From contig NZ_JBEGIK010000001.1 in assembly GCF_040675855.1 (NCBI RefSeq), positions 3,534,001 to 3,598,000 on the forward strand: 64,000 nt of DNA, read 5' to 3'. Positions 45,132-54,005 of the stretch are shown piece after piece (positions within the stretch are counted from its first letter, which is position 1; every line of letters starts with the position of its first letter). Made by a program: the position numbers and the translations under genes. This DNA comes from Microbacterium sp. LWH3-1.2 (GTDB lineage Bacteria; Actinomycetota; Actinomycetes; Actinomycetales; Microbacteriaceae). Under the pieces are notes generated by a model, which saw only the letters and a program-made list of their open reading frames with translations, was not told the origin of the DNA and did not search any database.

Positions 45132-46853
45132 TCACCCGAACGTGAACGAGTACACTTCCACGCCCGGCGAGACCGCGACGTCGAGGACGTGGACGTCTCC
45201 GTCACCGGTGCCGTCCGCGACTGCGTACGAGCGGGGTGTGCCGGAGACGGCCACGATCTGCTCCTCGCCGTCGTCGAGGCGCACGCGCACCTCGCCCGCA
45301 CCCGCCAGCACCATGCGCACCTGGGCGGCATGGAACCGCAGACGGATGCTGCCACCGCCGGCAACCGAGGGCGTGGCGTACTGCGTCTCGATCCGCCATG
45401 TGCCCTCGAGCGCGAACGAGTCGCCGCGCTGCGAGGCAGGCAGCGAGTAGTCGCCTTCGCCCGCTCGATAGGCGCCGTCGCCGCCGTAGTTCACGTCCTT
45501 CGCCGCGCCGAGGAACGTCTCGCGCGTGTGCGTTCCCTCCTCCGGAGTGTCGTCGGCGACATCGGTCGGATCGGGGAGCGCGGTTCCGGGTCGGGCGTCC
45601 GTCAGGAGTTCGCGGATGAGCTTCTCGGTCGCCGCGTAATTGCCCTCGCCGAAGGCGATGTGGCGCACGGTGCCCTCGGCGTCGATCAGGTAGTGGGCCG
45701 GCCAGTAGCGGTTGCGGTAGTTCGTCCACGTCGAGAGCGAGTTGTCGAGCGCGATCGGATACATGATCCCGAAGTCGCGGGCGCCGGCCGCGACGTTGCC
45801 GGCATCCTTCTCGAAGGCGTACTCAGGCGAGTGGATGCCGATCACCCGCAGCCCTGCGTCGCGGTAGGCCTGGTCCCAGGCGACCACGTGCGGAATGCTC
45901 CGTTGGCAGTTGATGCACGAGTAGGCCCAGAAGTCGATGAGCACCACCTCGCCGCGCAGATCGGCGAGGTCGATCGCCTGACCATCCGGCACGTTGAGCC
46001 ACGACTCGATGCCGCGGATGCGGGGCGCAGTTCCGCAGGATTCGAGCACAGGGGCACCGTTCGTGCACTCATCGAGCTCCTCATTCTCGTCGGTGACGAG
46101 ACCACCGAGGTCCAGAGCCCGGCGCGCACCGGGGTTGTCGGTGAGATCGCGCTGGATGCCGGCCGTGTAGTCGGGCACAAGCCGCTGCAGCAGCTGCGGC
46201 ACGTTGAACACGAGACCTACCGCGAGCGCGAGCATGGCGACGCCGGCGGCGATGCGCAGGCCGCGCTCACGGGTGCGGAACGCACGGATGCGCTCGATGA
46301 GACCTCGCCCGGCGAGGGCGAAGAACAGCAGCGGAACCGCGACTCCGATCGCGAACGAGACGGTGAGCACGATGGTGCCGGCGTCGATGCGCCCGGTGGA
46401 GCCGGCGACGATGATCGCGGCCAGAACCGGGCCGGCGCACGGCACGAACACCGTGCCGAGTGCGAGCCCGACGCCGTACCCGCTCCCCCGGTTCTGCACC
46501 TCCGTGCGCCGCGCCAGCTTCTGGAACGGCTTCTCGAGCAGCTGCTCGAAGCGCGGCACGAGCAATCCGATGCCGATGAGCACGAGTACCGCGATCCCCG
46601 CCCACCGCAGCACATCCTGGGGCAGGCCCAGTGCGCCGAGCAGCAGCGAGCCGAGCAGCGTCACGAGCGTGAAACTCGTGATCAGTCCCGCGATCACCAG
46701 AAACGGGCGCCCGCGCGAGACCGGGGGGCCGTCCCCGTCGAGGCGGGCGGACTGCGCGCCGCCGGTGAGGAAGATGACCGGCAGCACCGGCAGGATGCAC
46801 GGCGAGATCCCGGTGACGAGCCCACCGAGCAGACCGATGATGACGAGCTCCAT
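45132..46853 (-). CDS. dipZ: DipZ: CcdA-type transporter fused to thioredoxin-like and beta-sandwich domains
   Basis: 573 residues. Residues 1-240 are a DsbD/CcdA membrane domain ([20 protein letters not shown] segment with Cys, and [19 protein letters not shown] with the partner Cys). A TlpA-like domain follows, with [16 protein letters not shown] (CINC active site). The last 130 residues form a beta-rich carbohydrate-binding-like domain. It moves reducing power across the membrane to extracytoplasmic thiols. Its mycobacterial namesake lies with the SigK-controlled fasciclin genes, as here. Confidence 0.93.
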   Translation of the reverse strand: MELVIIGLLGGLVTGISPCILPVLPVIFLTGGAQSARLDGDGPPVSRGRPFLVIAGLITSFTLVTLLGSLLLGALGLPQDVLRWAGIAVLVLIGIGLLVPRFEQLLEKPFQKLARRTEVQNRGSGYGVGLALGTVFVPCAGPVLAAIIVAGSTGRIDAGTIVLTVSFAIGVAVPLLFFALAGRGLIERIRAFRTRERGLRIAAGVAMLALAVGLVFNVPQLLQRLVPDYTAGIQRDLTDNPGARRALDLGGLVTDENEELDECTNGAPVLESCGTAPRIRGIESWLNVPDGQAIDLADLRGEVVLIDFWAYSCINCQRSIPHVVAWDQAYRDAGLRVIGIHSPEYAFEKDAGNVAAGARDFGIMYPIALDNSLSTWTNYRNRYWPAHYLIDAEGTVRHIAFGEGNYAATEKLIRELLTDARPGTALPDPTDVADDTPEEGTHTRETFLGAAKDVNYGGDGAYRAGEGDYSLPASQRGDSFALEGTWRIETQYATPSVAGGGSIRLRFHAAQVRMVLAGAGEVRVRLDDGEEQIVAVSGTPRSYAVADGTGDGDVHVLDVAVSPGVEVYSFTFG

Positions 46854-46950
46854 GGATCCCCCTCGTGTCGTGTGTAGTTCGCGCCGGGCGCCGGTTCGGA
46901 TTGGGTGCGACGGATGCCGGTACCTCCGCGGAGGTTCCGTGCAGGCATCT

Positions 46951-46978
46951 CCAATCCGATCTCGGGCCCTTTCCGAAC
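46951..46978 (+). promoter_or_regulatory. possible SigK-type promoter for the fasciclin gene
   Basis: CCAATCC (46951-46957), 15 bases, then CCGAAC (46973-46978). This resembles the mycobacterial SigK consensus (CCATCC and CCGAAT), 85 bases before the lipoprotein start. On the opposite strand, CCGAAC (46899-46894) with CATCC upstream (46916-46912) faces dipZ, at a shorter spacing. Confidence 0.45.
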
Positions 46979-47062
46979 AGTCCGTGTAGCCGCTCCTGCG
47001 GCACGCTCCCCGCACCGGGGCTCACCAGACCGCGGTCGTCCGACCGCATGAAGGAGGAAGAC

Positions 47063-47713
47063 ATGTCACGCATCACCAGGAAGCGGCTCCCGGCCGGGCT
47101 GGCTCTCGCCGTGGCCGCAACCTTCGCGCTGTCCGCGTGCTCGATGGGCGGATCGGGCGCCGAGCCCTCGACGCCGTCGATGGAAGCCACCGAGGACGCC
47201 ATGACCGCCGACCCGGCTGCGAACCTCGTCGGCCCGGGCTGCGCCGCGTACGCCGAGGCCGTGCCCGACGGCGATGGCTCGATCGAGGGAATGTCGGGCG
47301 ACCCCGTTGCGGTCGCAGCATCCAACAATCCGATGCTGACGACGCTCACCGCAGCCGTCAGCGGTCAGCTCAACCCCGAGGTGGACCTCGTCGACACCCT
47401 CAACGGCGACGAGTTCACGGTGTTCGCACCGGTGGACGACGCCTTCGCGAAGCTCGACCCCGCGACGATCGAGTCGCTGAAGACGGATACCGCCACGCTG
47501 ACGTCGATCCTCACTTACCATGTGGTGCCCGGCCAGGTCGAGCCCGCTGACATCGCGGGCACGCACACCACGGTGCAGGGCGCCGACCTCGAGGTCACCG
47601 GTGAAGGCGACACGTGGATGGTCAACGACGCCAACGTCATCTGCGGCGGCGTGCAGACCGCCAACGCCACCGTGTACCTCATCGACGCGGTCCTGATGCC
47701 TCCGGCTCAGTGA
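47063..47713 (+). CDS. fasciclin-domain lipoprotein, MPT83/MPT70-like
   Basis: 216 residues. The lipoprotein signal ends FALSACS. After an acidic linker, [18 protein letters not shown] is the MPT83-like start of the mature domain, and the fasciclin core is [31 protein letters not shown] and [17 protein letters not shown]. It is a surface adhesin-like protein. ATG 47063 follows AAGGAGGAAG. Divergent from dipZ-sigK-rskA; in mycobacteria this gene class is a SigK target. Confidence 0.93.
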   Translation: MSRITRKRLPAGLALAVAATFALSACSMGGSGAEPSTPSMEATEDAMTADPAANLVGPGCAAYAEAVPDGDGSIEGMSGDPVAVAASNNPMLTTLTAAVSGQLNPEVDLVDTLNGDEFTVFAPVDDAFAKLDPATIESLKTDTATLTSILTYHVVPGQVEPADIAGTHTTVQGADLEVTGEGDTWMVNDANVICGGVQTANATVYLIDAVLMPPAQ

Positions 47714-47748
47714 CCGGCGCCGGCAGCATGCCGGCATCCGGGGTGCGG

Positions 47749-47787
47749 CGAGGCCGCGGCGCCTGCGAGGTGGCGCCGGCGGCCTCG
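47749..47787 (+). terminator. hairpin after the fasciclin gene
   Basis: CGAGGCCGCGGCGCC pairs with GGCGCCGGCGGCCTCG around 8 bases with one bulge, 36 bases past the stop. No U-run follows, so termination is likely but not certain. Confidence 0.55.
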
Positions 47788-47909
47788 TCGTGTGCGTTGC
47801 ACGTCGGCGAAGCCTCGTCAACCCCTCGGTTCGCGAGGGGCGCATTCCGTACGGTTGATGCGGGCCCGGTGCGGTGCCGGAGGGGTGCGAGCATCGGGCG
47901 GGAGGACAC

Positions 47910-49349
47910 GTGACTGACCTGCTCGCGTCGGGAGAGCTCTCCACCGGCGAGCTCCTCGATGAGCGATACCTGCTGCGCGAACGCATCGGCGAGGGCGGCA
48001 TGGCACGCGTGTACCGCGCTGACGACACCCACCTGCAGCGGTCGGTCGCCGTGAAGGTGTTCCGTGAGCCGACGGACGGCATCGGCTCCGTCGAACGCGC
48101 GCTGTCGGAGACGACACTTCTCGCGTCTCTCAGTCATCACTCTCTGGTCACGGTGTTCGATGCCCGGGTCGGCACGGATGAGGTCAGCTACCTGGTGATG
48201 GAGCACGTCGACGGCATCACCCTGCGCGACCTGATCGCGCGCGGGCCGGTCGACCCGCGAGTCGTCGCGTCGATCGCGATCGACATCGCCGAAGGGCTGC
48301 ACGTCGCGCACGACCACGGGGTCGTCCACCGTGACATCAAGCCCTCGAACGTCCTGCTGTGGTCCTCGCCTCGGCCCGGCTGGGAGTGGCGCGCGAAGCT
48401 GGCGGACTTCGGCATCGCGTACCTCATGGACTCCGCCCGCGCCCGCGTGACGACGCCGGGTGTCATCGTCGGCACCATGGCGTACGTTGCGCCCGAGCAG
48501 GCGCGCGGCGTCGCCCCGGCACCGCCGGCGGACGTCTACGCCTTCGGTCTCCTCCTGATCGAGGCGCTTACGGGCGAGCGGCCGTTCGGCGAGGCCGAGG
48601 GCATCGGAACCGTCATGGCACGGCTGGCGTCTCCGCCCGAGATCCCCGAGTCGCTGCATCCGTCCTGGCAGGGCCTCCTGCGCGGCATGACGGCGATCCG
48701 CCCCGACGACCGGCCGACCGCGCTCGAGGTGGTGACGGCGGCGTCGCGCCTGGCAGCGATGGAGAACACTATCGCGCGCGAGAAGGCCGACCCCTCGACG
48801 GCTCCGGTGGCGACGCCGGTCGCGACGCCGGTCACCGCGCCCACCCAGGTCTTCTCCCCGGCCCTGCCGACGCCGGTCCCACAGGGCGAGCGCGCAGCCC
48901 TCCGCCGCGATGCCCGTAGGGCCACCCTCGCTGAGGGAGCCTCTGCGTCGACGGACCCCGAGGCTCCCTTTGCGCCGTGGGAACCGGACGAGCGGGTTCG
49001 CCCCTCCCGTCGTGCGCTGATGATCGGGCTCGTCGTGGCGGCGTTCCTCGCCGTCGGGCTTGCTCTCGCGACACTGTGGCTCTCCAACGTCTCGGCCGCG
49101 GAACCGGACCCTGCGCCGACACCACTGGTGGTGGAGGAGCAGGATTCGCCGGCACCGTCGGACGAGGCGCCGGCCGAGGAGGCGCCGGCGGTGACGGTCC
49201 CCGCCGAGCGGGCCCCTTCGGACGACGCGCCGCCGGCTGACACCGGCACGGGCGGGAGCGAGAACAGCGGCCCTGGCAACAACAACGGCAACGGCAACGG
49301 CCCCGGCGGCAACAGCGGCAACAGCGGCAAGGGCAACGGCAACCGCTGA
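47910..49349 (+). CDS. membrane serine/threonine protein kinase
   Basis: 479 residues. Kinase domain about 20-285: IGEGGMARVYRA loop, SVAVKVF lysine, HRDIKPSNVLL catalytic loop, ADFGIAY metal loop and GTMAYVAPEQARG activation segment. A Pro/Thr/Ala-rich juxtamembrane region, one membrane helix (LMIGLVVAAFLAVGLALATL) and an extracellular Pro/Glu/Ala then Gly/Asn/Ser tail (GPGNNNGNGNGPGGNSGNSG) follow. There are no PASTA domains, so it is not a PknB-type muropeptide sensor. GTG 47910 has GGGAGGA 4-5 bases upstream. Confidence 0.93.
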   Translation: MTDLLASGELSTGELLDERYLLRERIGEGGMARVYRADDTHLQRSVAVKVFREPTDGIGSVERALSETTLLASLSHHSLVTVFDARVGTDEVSYLVMEHVDGITLRDLIARGPVDPRVVASIAIDIAEGLHVAHDHGVVHRDIKPSNVLLWSSPRPGWEWRAKLADFGIAYLMDSARARVTTPGVIVGTMAYVAPEQARGVAPAPPADVYAFGLLLIEALTGERPFGEAEGIGTVMARLASPPEIPESLHPSWQGLLRGMTAIRPDDRPTALEVVTAASRLAAMENTIAREKADPSTAPVATPVATPVTAPTQVFSPALPTPVPQGERAALRRDARRATLAEGASASTDPEAPFAPWEPDERVRPSRRALMIGLVVAAFLAVGLALATLWLSNVSAAEPDPAPTPLVVEEQDSPAPSDEAPAEEAPAVTVPAERAPSDDAPPADTGTGGSENSGPGNNNGNGNGPGGNSGNSGKGNGNR

Positions 49350-49628
49350 ACCGCCTACTCGCCCGTCGCCGGCGCATCGCTTCGGCACGCCAGTTCGTCC
49401 CACCGCGCTCGAGCGTCACGATCGCGTCAGCGATCTCTCCTGCGGGCCGTCGGCAGGAACCGACTTTCGATCTGACTCGCCGAGTCGTGTGAGCCGAAAC
49501 CCGCGTCCCGCATCGTGTGAGCATGGCGTTCGGCCTCCTCGCGAGGATCGTCGAGCCTCGATGGAGATGATCCTGGAGTTCGGCACCGACGCTCCGAGCT
49601 GCTCTCGGGGATTGCTAGGGTTGGACAC
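49350..49628. other. intergenic stretch, no gene seen
   Basis: 279 bases between the kinase gene and the split tRNA. I see no coding frame with family features. TAGGGT at 49616-49621 looks like a -10 element placed 7-8 bases before the tRNA 5' end. Confidence 0.5.
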
Positions 49629-49955
49629 GCCCCTATAGCTCAGTTGGTTAGAGCAACGGACTTCAAGACAATTAAATGGAGCGCCGGCGCAGAAATGCGT
49701 CGGATGACCGCCGCTATATGCTGGGACGCCCTGAGAGCCCGAGGTACTCGCCGGAGACGGCAGTGACAATCCGAGGGATTGGGTAATCAGCAGGTAACCG
49801 CAAGGGAACCTCAGAGACTACACGCGGCGCACCTGACCGGTCCGGCCGAAGGTGAAGATATAGTCCAGACTGCAAGCCGGCGACGGTGGCTGGGGAAAGC
49901 CCAGTGCAGCAGGTTAATCCGTGGGTCCAGGGTTCGAGTCCCTGTGGGGGCACCA
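49629..49955 (+). tRNA. tRNA-Lys (anticodon UUU) interrupted by a group I intron
   Basis: Exon 1 is 49629-49663 and exon 2 is 49914-49955, with gene-encoded CCA at 49953-49955. Joined, they give a full cloverleaf: acceptor GCCCCTA/TGGGGGC, D arm GCTCAGTTGGTTAGAGC, anticodon stem ACGGA/TCCGT, loop CUUUUAA and T arm CAGGG-TTCGAGT-CCCTG. The loop gives UUU, lysine. The intron splits the gene after U34, the first anticodon base. Read without splicing, no tRNA can form. Confidence 0.93.
49664..49913 (+). ncRNA. group I self-splicing intron (IC3-like), 250 nt, no ORF
   Basis: Exon 1 ends in U49663 and the intron ends in G49913, as the chemistry requires. P1: exon CUU (49661-49663) pairs with guide GAG (49679-49681), with the U-G wobble at the cut. 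P2 hairpin CCGGCGCA-GAAA-TGCGTCGG (49684-49703). P7: GACTA (49816-49820) with TAGTC (49861-49865). P8: CACCT with AGGTG (49830-49854). P9: CTGCA with TGCAG (49870-49909). CAGAGACTACACG and GAAGATATAGTCC are the conserved R and S elements. No homing endonuclease is encoded. Confidence 0.93.
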
Positions 49956-50131
49956 CACCGCTCGCCTCGGCCGATGGCCGCGCCAACACCCGGAAAGGGC
50001 CCGCCGCGCCCTCTGGTGCACGCCGCTGACCTTTCGCCAGGGTCCGAGACATCACCCCCGGATCGGTGTGGACGGTGCGACTTCCGATGCTCTGCCGGCT
50101 GTGGGGCGGTCTTCACGAGGTGGAACGAGAC

Positions 50132-50153
50132 CGCCGAGGCTCCGCTCGGCGGC
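50132..50153 (-). terminator. hairpin after the GNAT gene
   Basis: CCGCCGAG pairs with CTCGGCGG around 6 bases, 13 bases beyond the GNAT stop on the minus strand. The U-tract is poor. The rest of 49956-50165 shows nothing recognisable. Confidence 0.5.
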
Positions 50154-50165
50154 GGCCGCGGTTGG

Positions 50166-50615
50166 TCACGAGCCGAGGCCGATCTCGTAGTGCACGAACC
50201 CGGTGTGGTTCGCTACCCGGTCGTACAGCGCCCGCGCGGTGGCGTTCGTCTCCTGCGTGAGCCAGTACACCTTCGCTGCGTCGTGCTCGCGCGCCCAGCC
50301 GCTCACATGGGCGATGAGGGCGCGCCCCGCGCCGGTGCCTCGGGCGCCGGGAGCCACGAAGAGGTCCTCGAGGTAGACATAGGGCGTCGCGGACCACGTG
50401 GCGGCGTGCGTCAGCCAGTGCACGAAGCCGACCGCGCGGCCGGTGTCGTCGACCGCGACCGCCCCGTGGATCGGGACCTGCGGGTCGAGGAGGCGGTTCC
50501 ACGTGAGTCCGGTCTGCTCGTCCGGGACCTCGGACTCGTAGAACTCGACGTAGCCGTGCCAGAGCGCAAGCCAGGCGTCGCGGTCGGCAGGGGCGAGGGG
50601 TCGGATCTCGGTCAC
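50166..50615 (-). CDS. GNAT-family N-acetyltransferase
   Basis: 149 residues. LEDLFVAPGARGTGAGRALI is the acetyl-CoA motif, and YWLTQETNATARALYDRV the following helix typical of this family. Substrate unknown. GTG 50615 begins VTEIRPLAPADRDAW. It directly abuts the alkD remnant upstream, so the junction may mark a past deletion. Confidence 0.88.
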   Translation of the reverse strand: MTEIRPLAPADRDAWLALWHGYVEFYESEVPDEQTGLTWNRLLDPQVPIHGAVAVDDTGRAVGFVHWLTHAATWSATPYVYLEDLFVAPGARGTGAGRALIAHVSGWAREHDAAKVYWLTQETNATARALYDRVANHTGFVHYEIGLGS

Positions 50616-50959
50616 GAGCCCGAGGGTAGTCCCACGTGTCGATGCGGTCGAGCCGCCGCATCCACAGCTCGTACAGCGCGGCGCGGTCGACGCCCCTCGT
50701 CCGGGCCTGGGAAGTCGAGGATCGACACCGCCACCATCCGCATCTCGTACGCGTCCGAGTCGAGCAGCCGGTCGACCTCGCTGAGCAGCATCCGTTCGTT
50801 TGCCTTCGCGATGTCGAATACGGTGCCCGTGCGCACGCCGATCACCTCGGTGCGCTGGTGGGTCATGCGGCGCCGGATCTTGACCGCTTCGTCGACGGAT
50901 GCTGCGCTCTCGAGTGTGCGGACGCCCTCGACGGTCGGTGCCCCGCGGGGCTCAGTCAC
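50616..50959 (-). pseudogene. truncated, frameshifted AlkD-like DNA glycosylase gene
   Basis: GTG 50959 opens a frame with VDEAVKIRRRMTHQRTEVIG, RTGTVFDIAKANERMLLSEV and YEMRMVAVSILDF, the N-terminal HEAT-like helices of AlkD-type alkylpurine glycosylases. After about 85 residues the frame is lost; a second frame continues with DRAALYELWMRRLDRIDTWD and then runs into the GNAT gene. About two thirds of the usual protein is absent. The start overlaps the pncA stop by 8 bases, so it was once part of that operon. Confidence 0.65.
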
Positions 50960-51542
50960 CGCCCTCGAGCCCCGAGGGCCGCAGCTCGGCTCCGGCGTGC
51001 GCGAGCTCTGCCAGGGCCGCATCGCTGGATTCGGCCGCGACGCCGGCGATCAGGTCGGTGAGGATGCGGACGTGTCGGCCGTGCTCGATCGCGTCCAGGC
51101 CCGACGCCCGGACGCAGTAATCGGTCGCGATGCCGGCGATGTCGACATCCACGACCCCGTGCTCCTCGAGCAGGTGCGCCACGGTCACGCCGTCGTCCGT
51201 GGTTCCCTCGAACAGCGAGTAGGCGGGCCTCCCCTGCCCCTTCTTGACGTGGTGGGTCACCGCCGATGTGTCGAATCCGGGGTCGTACTCCGCCCCCTCG
51301 GTACCGCTCACGCAGTGCACCGGCCAGGTGTCGATGAAGTCCGGCTCCGGGTGGAAATGCCCGCCGTTGTCGCCCTCGCCGTGGTGCCAGTCGCGCGAGG
51401 CCACGATGACGGTGTACTCCTCGGCGTGGGTCACGAGGAACTCGGAGATGCGGTGGGCGACGGCGTCGCCGCCCTCGACGCCGAGCGCTCCGCCCTCGGT
51501 GAAGTCGTTCTGGACGTCGACGATGAACAGCGCCTTGCTCAT
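50952..51542 (-). CDS. pncA: nicotinamidase / pyrazinamidase
   Basis: 196 residues, isochorismatase fold. Catalytic triad: Asp in ALFIVDVQNDF, Lys in HHVKKGQGRPAYS, Cys in ATDYCVRAS. Metal ligands lie in SRDWHHGEGDNGGHFHPE. It converts nicotinamide to nicotinate for NAD salvage. ATG 51542 overlaps the mmpL stop by 4 bases (ATGA). Confidence 0.95.
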   Translation of the reverse strand: MSKALFIVDVQNDFTEGGALGVEGGDAVAHRISEFLVTHAEEYTVIVASRDWHHGEGDNGGHFHPEPDFIDTWPVHCVSGTEGAEYDPGFDTSAVTHHVKKGQGRPAYSLFEGTTDDGVTVAHLLEEHGVVDVDIAGIATDYCVRASGLDAIEHGRHVRILTDLIAGVAAESSDAALAELAHAGAELRPSGLEGGD

Positions 51543-53911
51543 GGTTCGAGGGTACGCCTGTACTCCTCGCGGGTGAGAGGGTGCCCGTCGCCGGCGACGA
51601 GCTGGGGGTCGGTCTCGGCCGGCACCGGTGCGTCGTGAGCCGCGGCTCCCCCTGGCTCGGCAGGGCGCCACGTATCCGGGCCGGGTGCTTCGAACGAAGC
51701 GGAGTCGCTGACCGCCGACACGGCACCGATGTCCTTCCGCCAGAGCTTCGACGGCCACCAGATCGCCTTGCCGATGTCGTACGAGAGCGCCGGCACCAGG
51801 AGAGACCGCACGATGAACGTGTCGAGCAGCACGCCGAAGGCGACGATGAACGCGATCTGCGCGAGGAACAGGATCGGGATGACGCCGAGCGCCGCGAAGG
51901 TCGCCGCGAGCACGAGTCCAGCCGACGTGATCACCCCGCCCGTGGCGACGAGTCCGCGAAGGATGCCGGGCCTCGTCCCATGGACGAGCGACTCCTCGCG
52001 CACGCGCGACATCAGGAAGATGTTGTAGTCGACGCCGAGCGCCACGAGGAACACGAAGCCGTAGAGGGGCACCGCCGGATCCGCGCCGGGGAAGCCGAAC
52101 ACCTCGTCGAACACGAGCGCGCTCACCCCGAGCGCCGTCGCGAACGACAGGATCACCGTGCCGATGAGCAGAACCGGGGCCAGAAGCGAGCGCAGCAGCA
52201 GCATCAGGATCACGAGGATCACCGCGAGGATCACGGGGATGATCACCGTGCGGTCGCGCGTCGACGTGTCGTTGGTGTCGATGTCGGTCGCGGTCTCGCC
52301 ACCGACGAGCACGGTTCCGGCACCGAGCGTCTCGTCGAGGTCGGCACGGAGCTCGCGCACGGTGTCTTCCGCGGCGACGGAGTCGGCAGCATCCGTCAGC
52401 GTCCCGATCACGAGCACGTCGCCCTCGGCGACCGTCGGCTCGGGCGCCGGAGTCCCGGGCGGCCCGACCGCGGTGAACACCGGCTCCCCGTTCTCCATCC
52501 CGACCCGCGCCTGCCCCGTGGGAGAGTCCTCGGAGGCGACCGAAACCGATTCCACTCCTTCGGATTCGTCGAGCACGGCGACCGTGTCGGCGATGTCCTC
52601 CTCGGGCACGATCACATACACGGGCGATCCGGAGCCGGCCGGGAAATGCTCGGCGAGCACCTCCTGGCCGTCGCGTGCTTCAGAGGAGCCGAGCACGAGG
52701 TCGCTCGTCGGCACGCCGTCGGCCTCGAGCTGCGTGATTCCCACGGCACCGGCGAGCAGCACGATCGTGCAGGCGATCCACACGATCCGCGCGTGACGCG
52801 CGACGAAGCGGGCCTGCCGTGGCCAGAGGCCCTTGACCGGCTGAGTGCGGTCGTCGGGGAACAACGCGATCGGCGCCTTCGGGATGAAGGGCCAGAAGGC
52901 CGCGCGTCCGCACAGCGCGAGGAGCGCCGGCAGGAAGGTCAGGGCCGACAGCATCGAGAACACGATCCCGATGGAGGCGATCGGACCGAGGGCGCGGTTG
53001 GTCGCGAGGTCCGAGAGCAGCAGGCACATCAGGCCCGCGGTCACCGTGCCGCCCGAGGCCAGGATCGGCTCGAACGCTCCGCTCCACGCCGAGAGCGCAG
53101 CATCCCATCTGTTCATCCCCGTCGCGAGGGATTCGCGGAAGCGGGCGACGTACAACAGGGCGTAATCGGTCGCCGCGCCGATCACGAGGATGAAGAGGAT
53201 GCCCTGCACCTGGCCGTTCAGCACGACGATCCCCGCATACGCGAGCCACCACACGGTCAGAAGCGCGGCGCACAGCGCGAACATCGACGTCAGCAGCACG
53301 AGGACGGGCAGAAGCGGCGAGCGGTAGACGATCACGAGGATCAGGAACACAGCGAGCAGCGCGACGCCGAGGAGGAGCCCGTCGATCCCGAGGAAGCCAT
53401 CGACGAGATCGGCGGTGAAGCCGGCGGGGCCGGTGACCCAGCCCTCGAGATCGGACGGGAGGTCCTCGGCGACGAGCGAGCGGATCTCCTCCACGGTCGG
53501 CCCCACCTCGCCTGACGCGTCGATGGGCACGAAGATCTGCACGGCCTCGCCGTCGTCCGACAGGATCGGCGGAGACGCGTCCGACTGCACGCCGTCGACG
53601 CCGACGATGTCGTCGGCGAGGTTCTGCACATCGGCGAGCTCGTCGTCGGAGAGCTCGCCGTCGCCTGTGACCACGACGAGCGCGGGGATGCTGTCACCGC
53701 CGAGGAACTCCGCGAGCCTCTCGTTCACCTGCGTCGCATCCGCGCTCTCCGGCAGGAACGAGGAGCGGTCATTGCTCGACACTTCGTCGACCTTGCCGAA
53801 GCACGGTCCGCCGATCGATCCGGCCGCGAGCCAGATGAGGACGAGGAGTGCGGGGATGCCGATCCGGAGCCATCCCGAAGGGCGACGGTTCGCATGAGGG
53901 GGCCAGGTCAT
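51539..53911 (-). CDS. MmpL-family RND transporter
   Basis: 790 residues with about twelve membrane helices in two halves, each with a large extracytoplasmic loop after its first helix. FVLVIGAATDYALLYVARFRE-like segment (helix 4-5; Asp and Tyr for proton relay) recurs as LVALGVDYNIFLMSRVREES in the second half. Probably exports a lipid or drug. ATG 53911 lies inside an inverted repeat that may be an operator. Coupled to pncA. Confidence 0.93.
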   Translation of the reverse strand: MTWPPHANRRPSGWLRIGIPALLVLIWLAAGSIGGPCFGKVDEVSSNDRSSFLPESADATQVNERLAEFLGGDSIPALVVVTGDGELSDDELADVQNLADDIVGVDGVQSDASPPILSDDGEAVQIFVPIDASGEVGPTVEEIRSLVAEDLPSDLEGWVTGPAGFTADLVDGFLGIDGLLLGVALLAVFLILVIVYRSPLLPVLVLLTSMFALCAALLTVWWLAYAGIVVLNGQVQGILFILVIGAATDYALLYVARFRESLATGMNRWDAALSAWSGAFEPILASGGTVTAGLMCLLLSDLATNRALGPIASIGIVFSMLSALTFLPALLALCGRAAFWPFIPKAPIALFPDDRTQPVKGLWPRQARFVARHARIVWIACTIVLLAGAVGITQLEADGVPTSDLVLGSSEARDGQEVLAEHFPAGSGSPVYVIVPEEDIADTVAVLDESEGVESVSVASEDSPTGQARVGMENGEPVFTAVGPPGTPAPEPTVAEGDVLVIGTLTDAADSVAAEDTVRELRADLDETLGAGTVLVGGETATDIDTNDTSTRDRTVIIPVILAVILVILMLLLRSLLAPVLLIGTVILSFATALGVSALVFDEVFGFPGADPAVPLYGFVFLVALGVDYNIFLMSRVREESLVHGTRPGILRGLVATGGVITSAGLVLAATFAALGVIPILFLAQIAFIVAFGVLLDTFIVRSLLVPALSYDIGKAIWWPSKLWRKDIGAVSAVSDSASFEAPGPDTWRPAEPGGAAAHDAPVPAETDPQLVAGDGHPLTREEYRRTLEP

Positions 53912-53912
53912 A

Positions 53913-53931
53913 TCGCTAGCTTATCTAGCGA
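53913..53931. promoter_or_regulatory. inverted repeat at the mmpL start (operator candidate)
   Basis: TCGCTAG (53913-53919) and CTAGCGA (53925-53931) flank CTTAT, immediately upstream of the mmpL ATG. The form suits a TetR- or MarR-class repressor. The repressor gene is not adjacent; none lies between it and the divergent EamA gene. Confidence 0.55.
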
Positions 53932-54005
53932 GTTGGGGCCGTGCGACCACTCGGGCTCATTCCTGGCGATCGAGGTCTCTCTGGGCGCTCCTATGCTGGG
54001 TCGCG

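Noticed and set aside
44061..46877. Long plus-strand open frame across rskA, sigK and dipZ
   Set aside because: No recognisable motif, mirrors three well-supported minus-strand genes, and has composition expected of an antisense shadow.
49661..49667. Reading the split tRNA without an intron as anticodon UCA (suppressor or Sec-like)
   Set aside because: The contiguous downstream bases cannot form the anticodon or T stems. Joining at U49663/U49914 restores a perfect tRNA-Lys.
49779..51638. Possible intron-encoded protein starting within the group I intron
   Set aside because: The frame runs out of the intron through exon 2 and antisense to GNAT and pncA. There is no LAGLIDADG, HNH or GIY-YIG motif.
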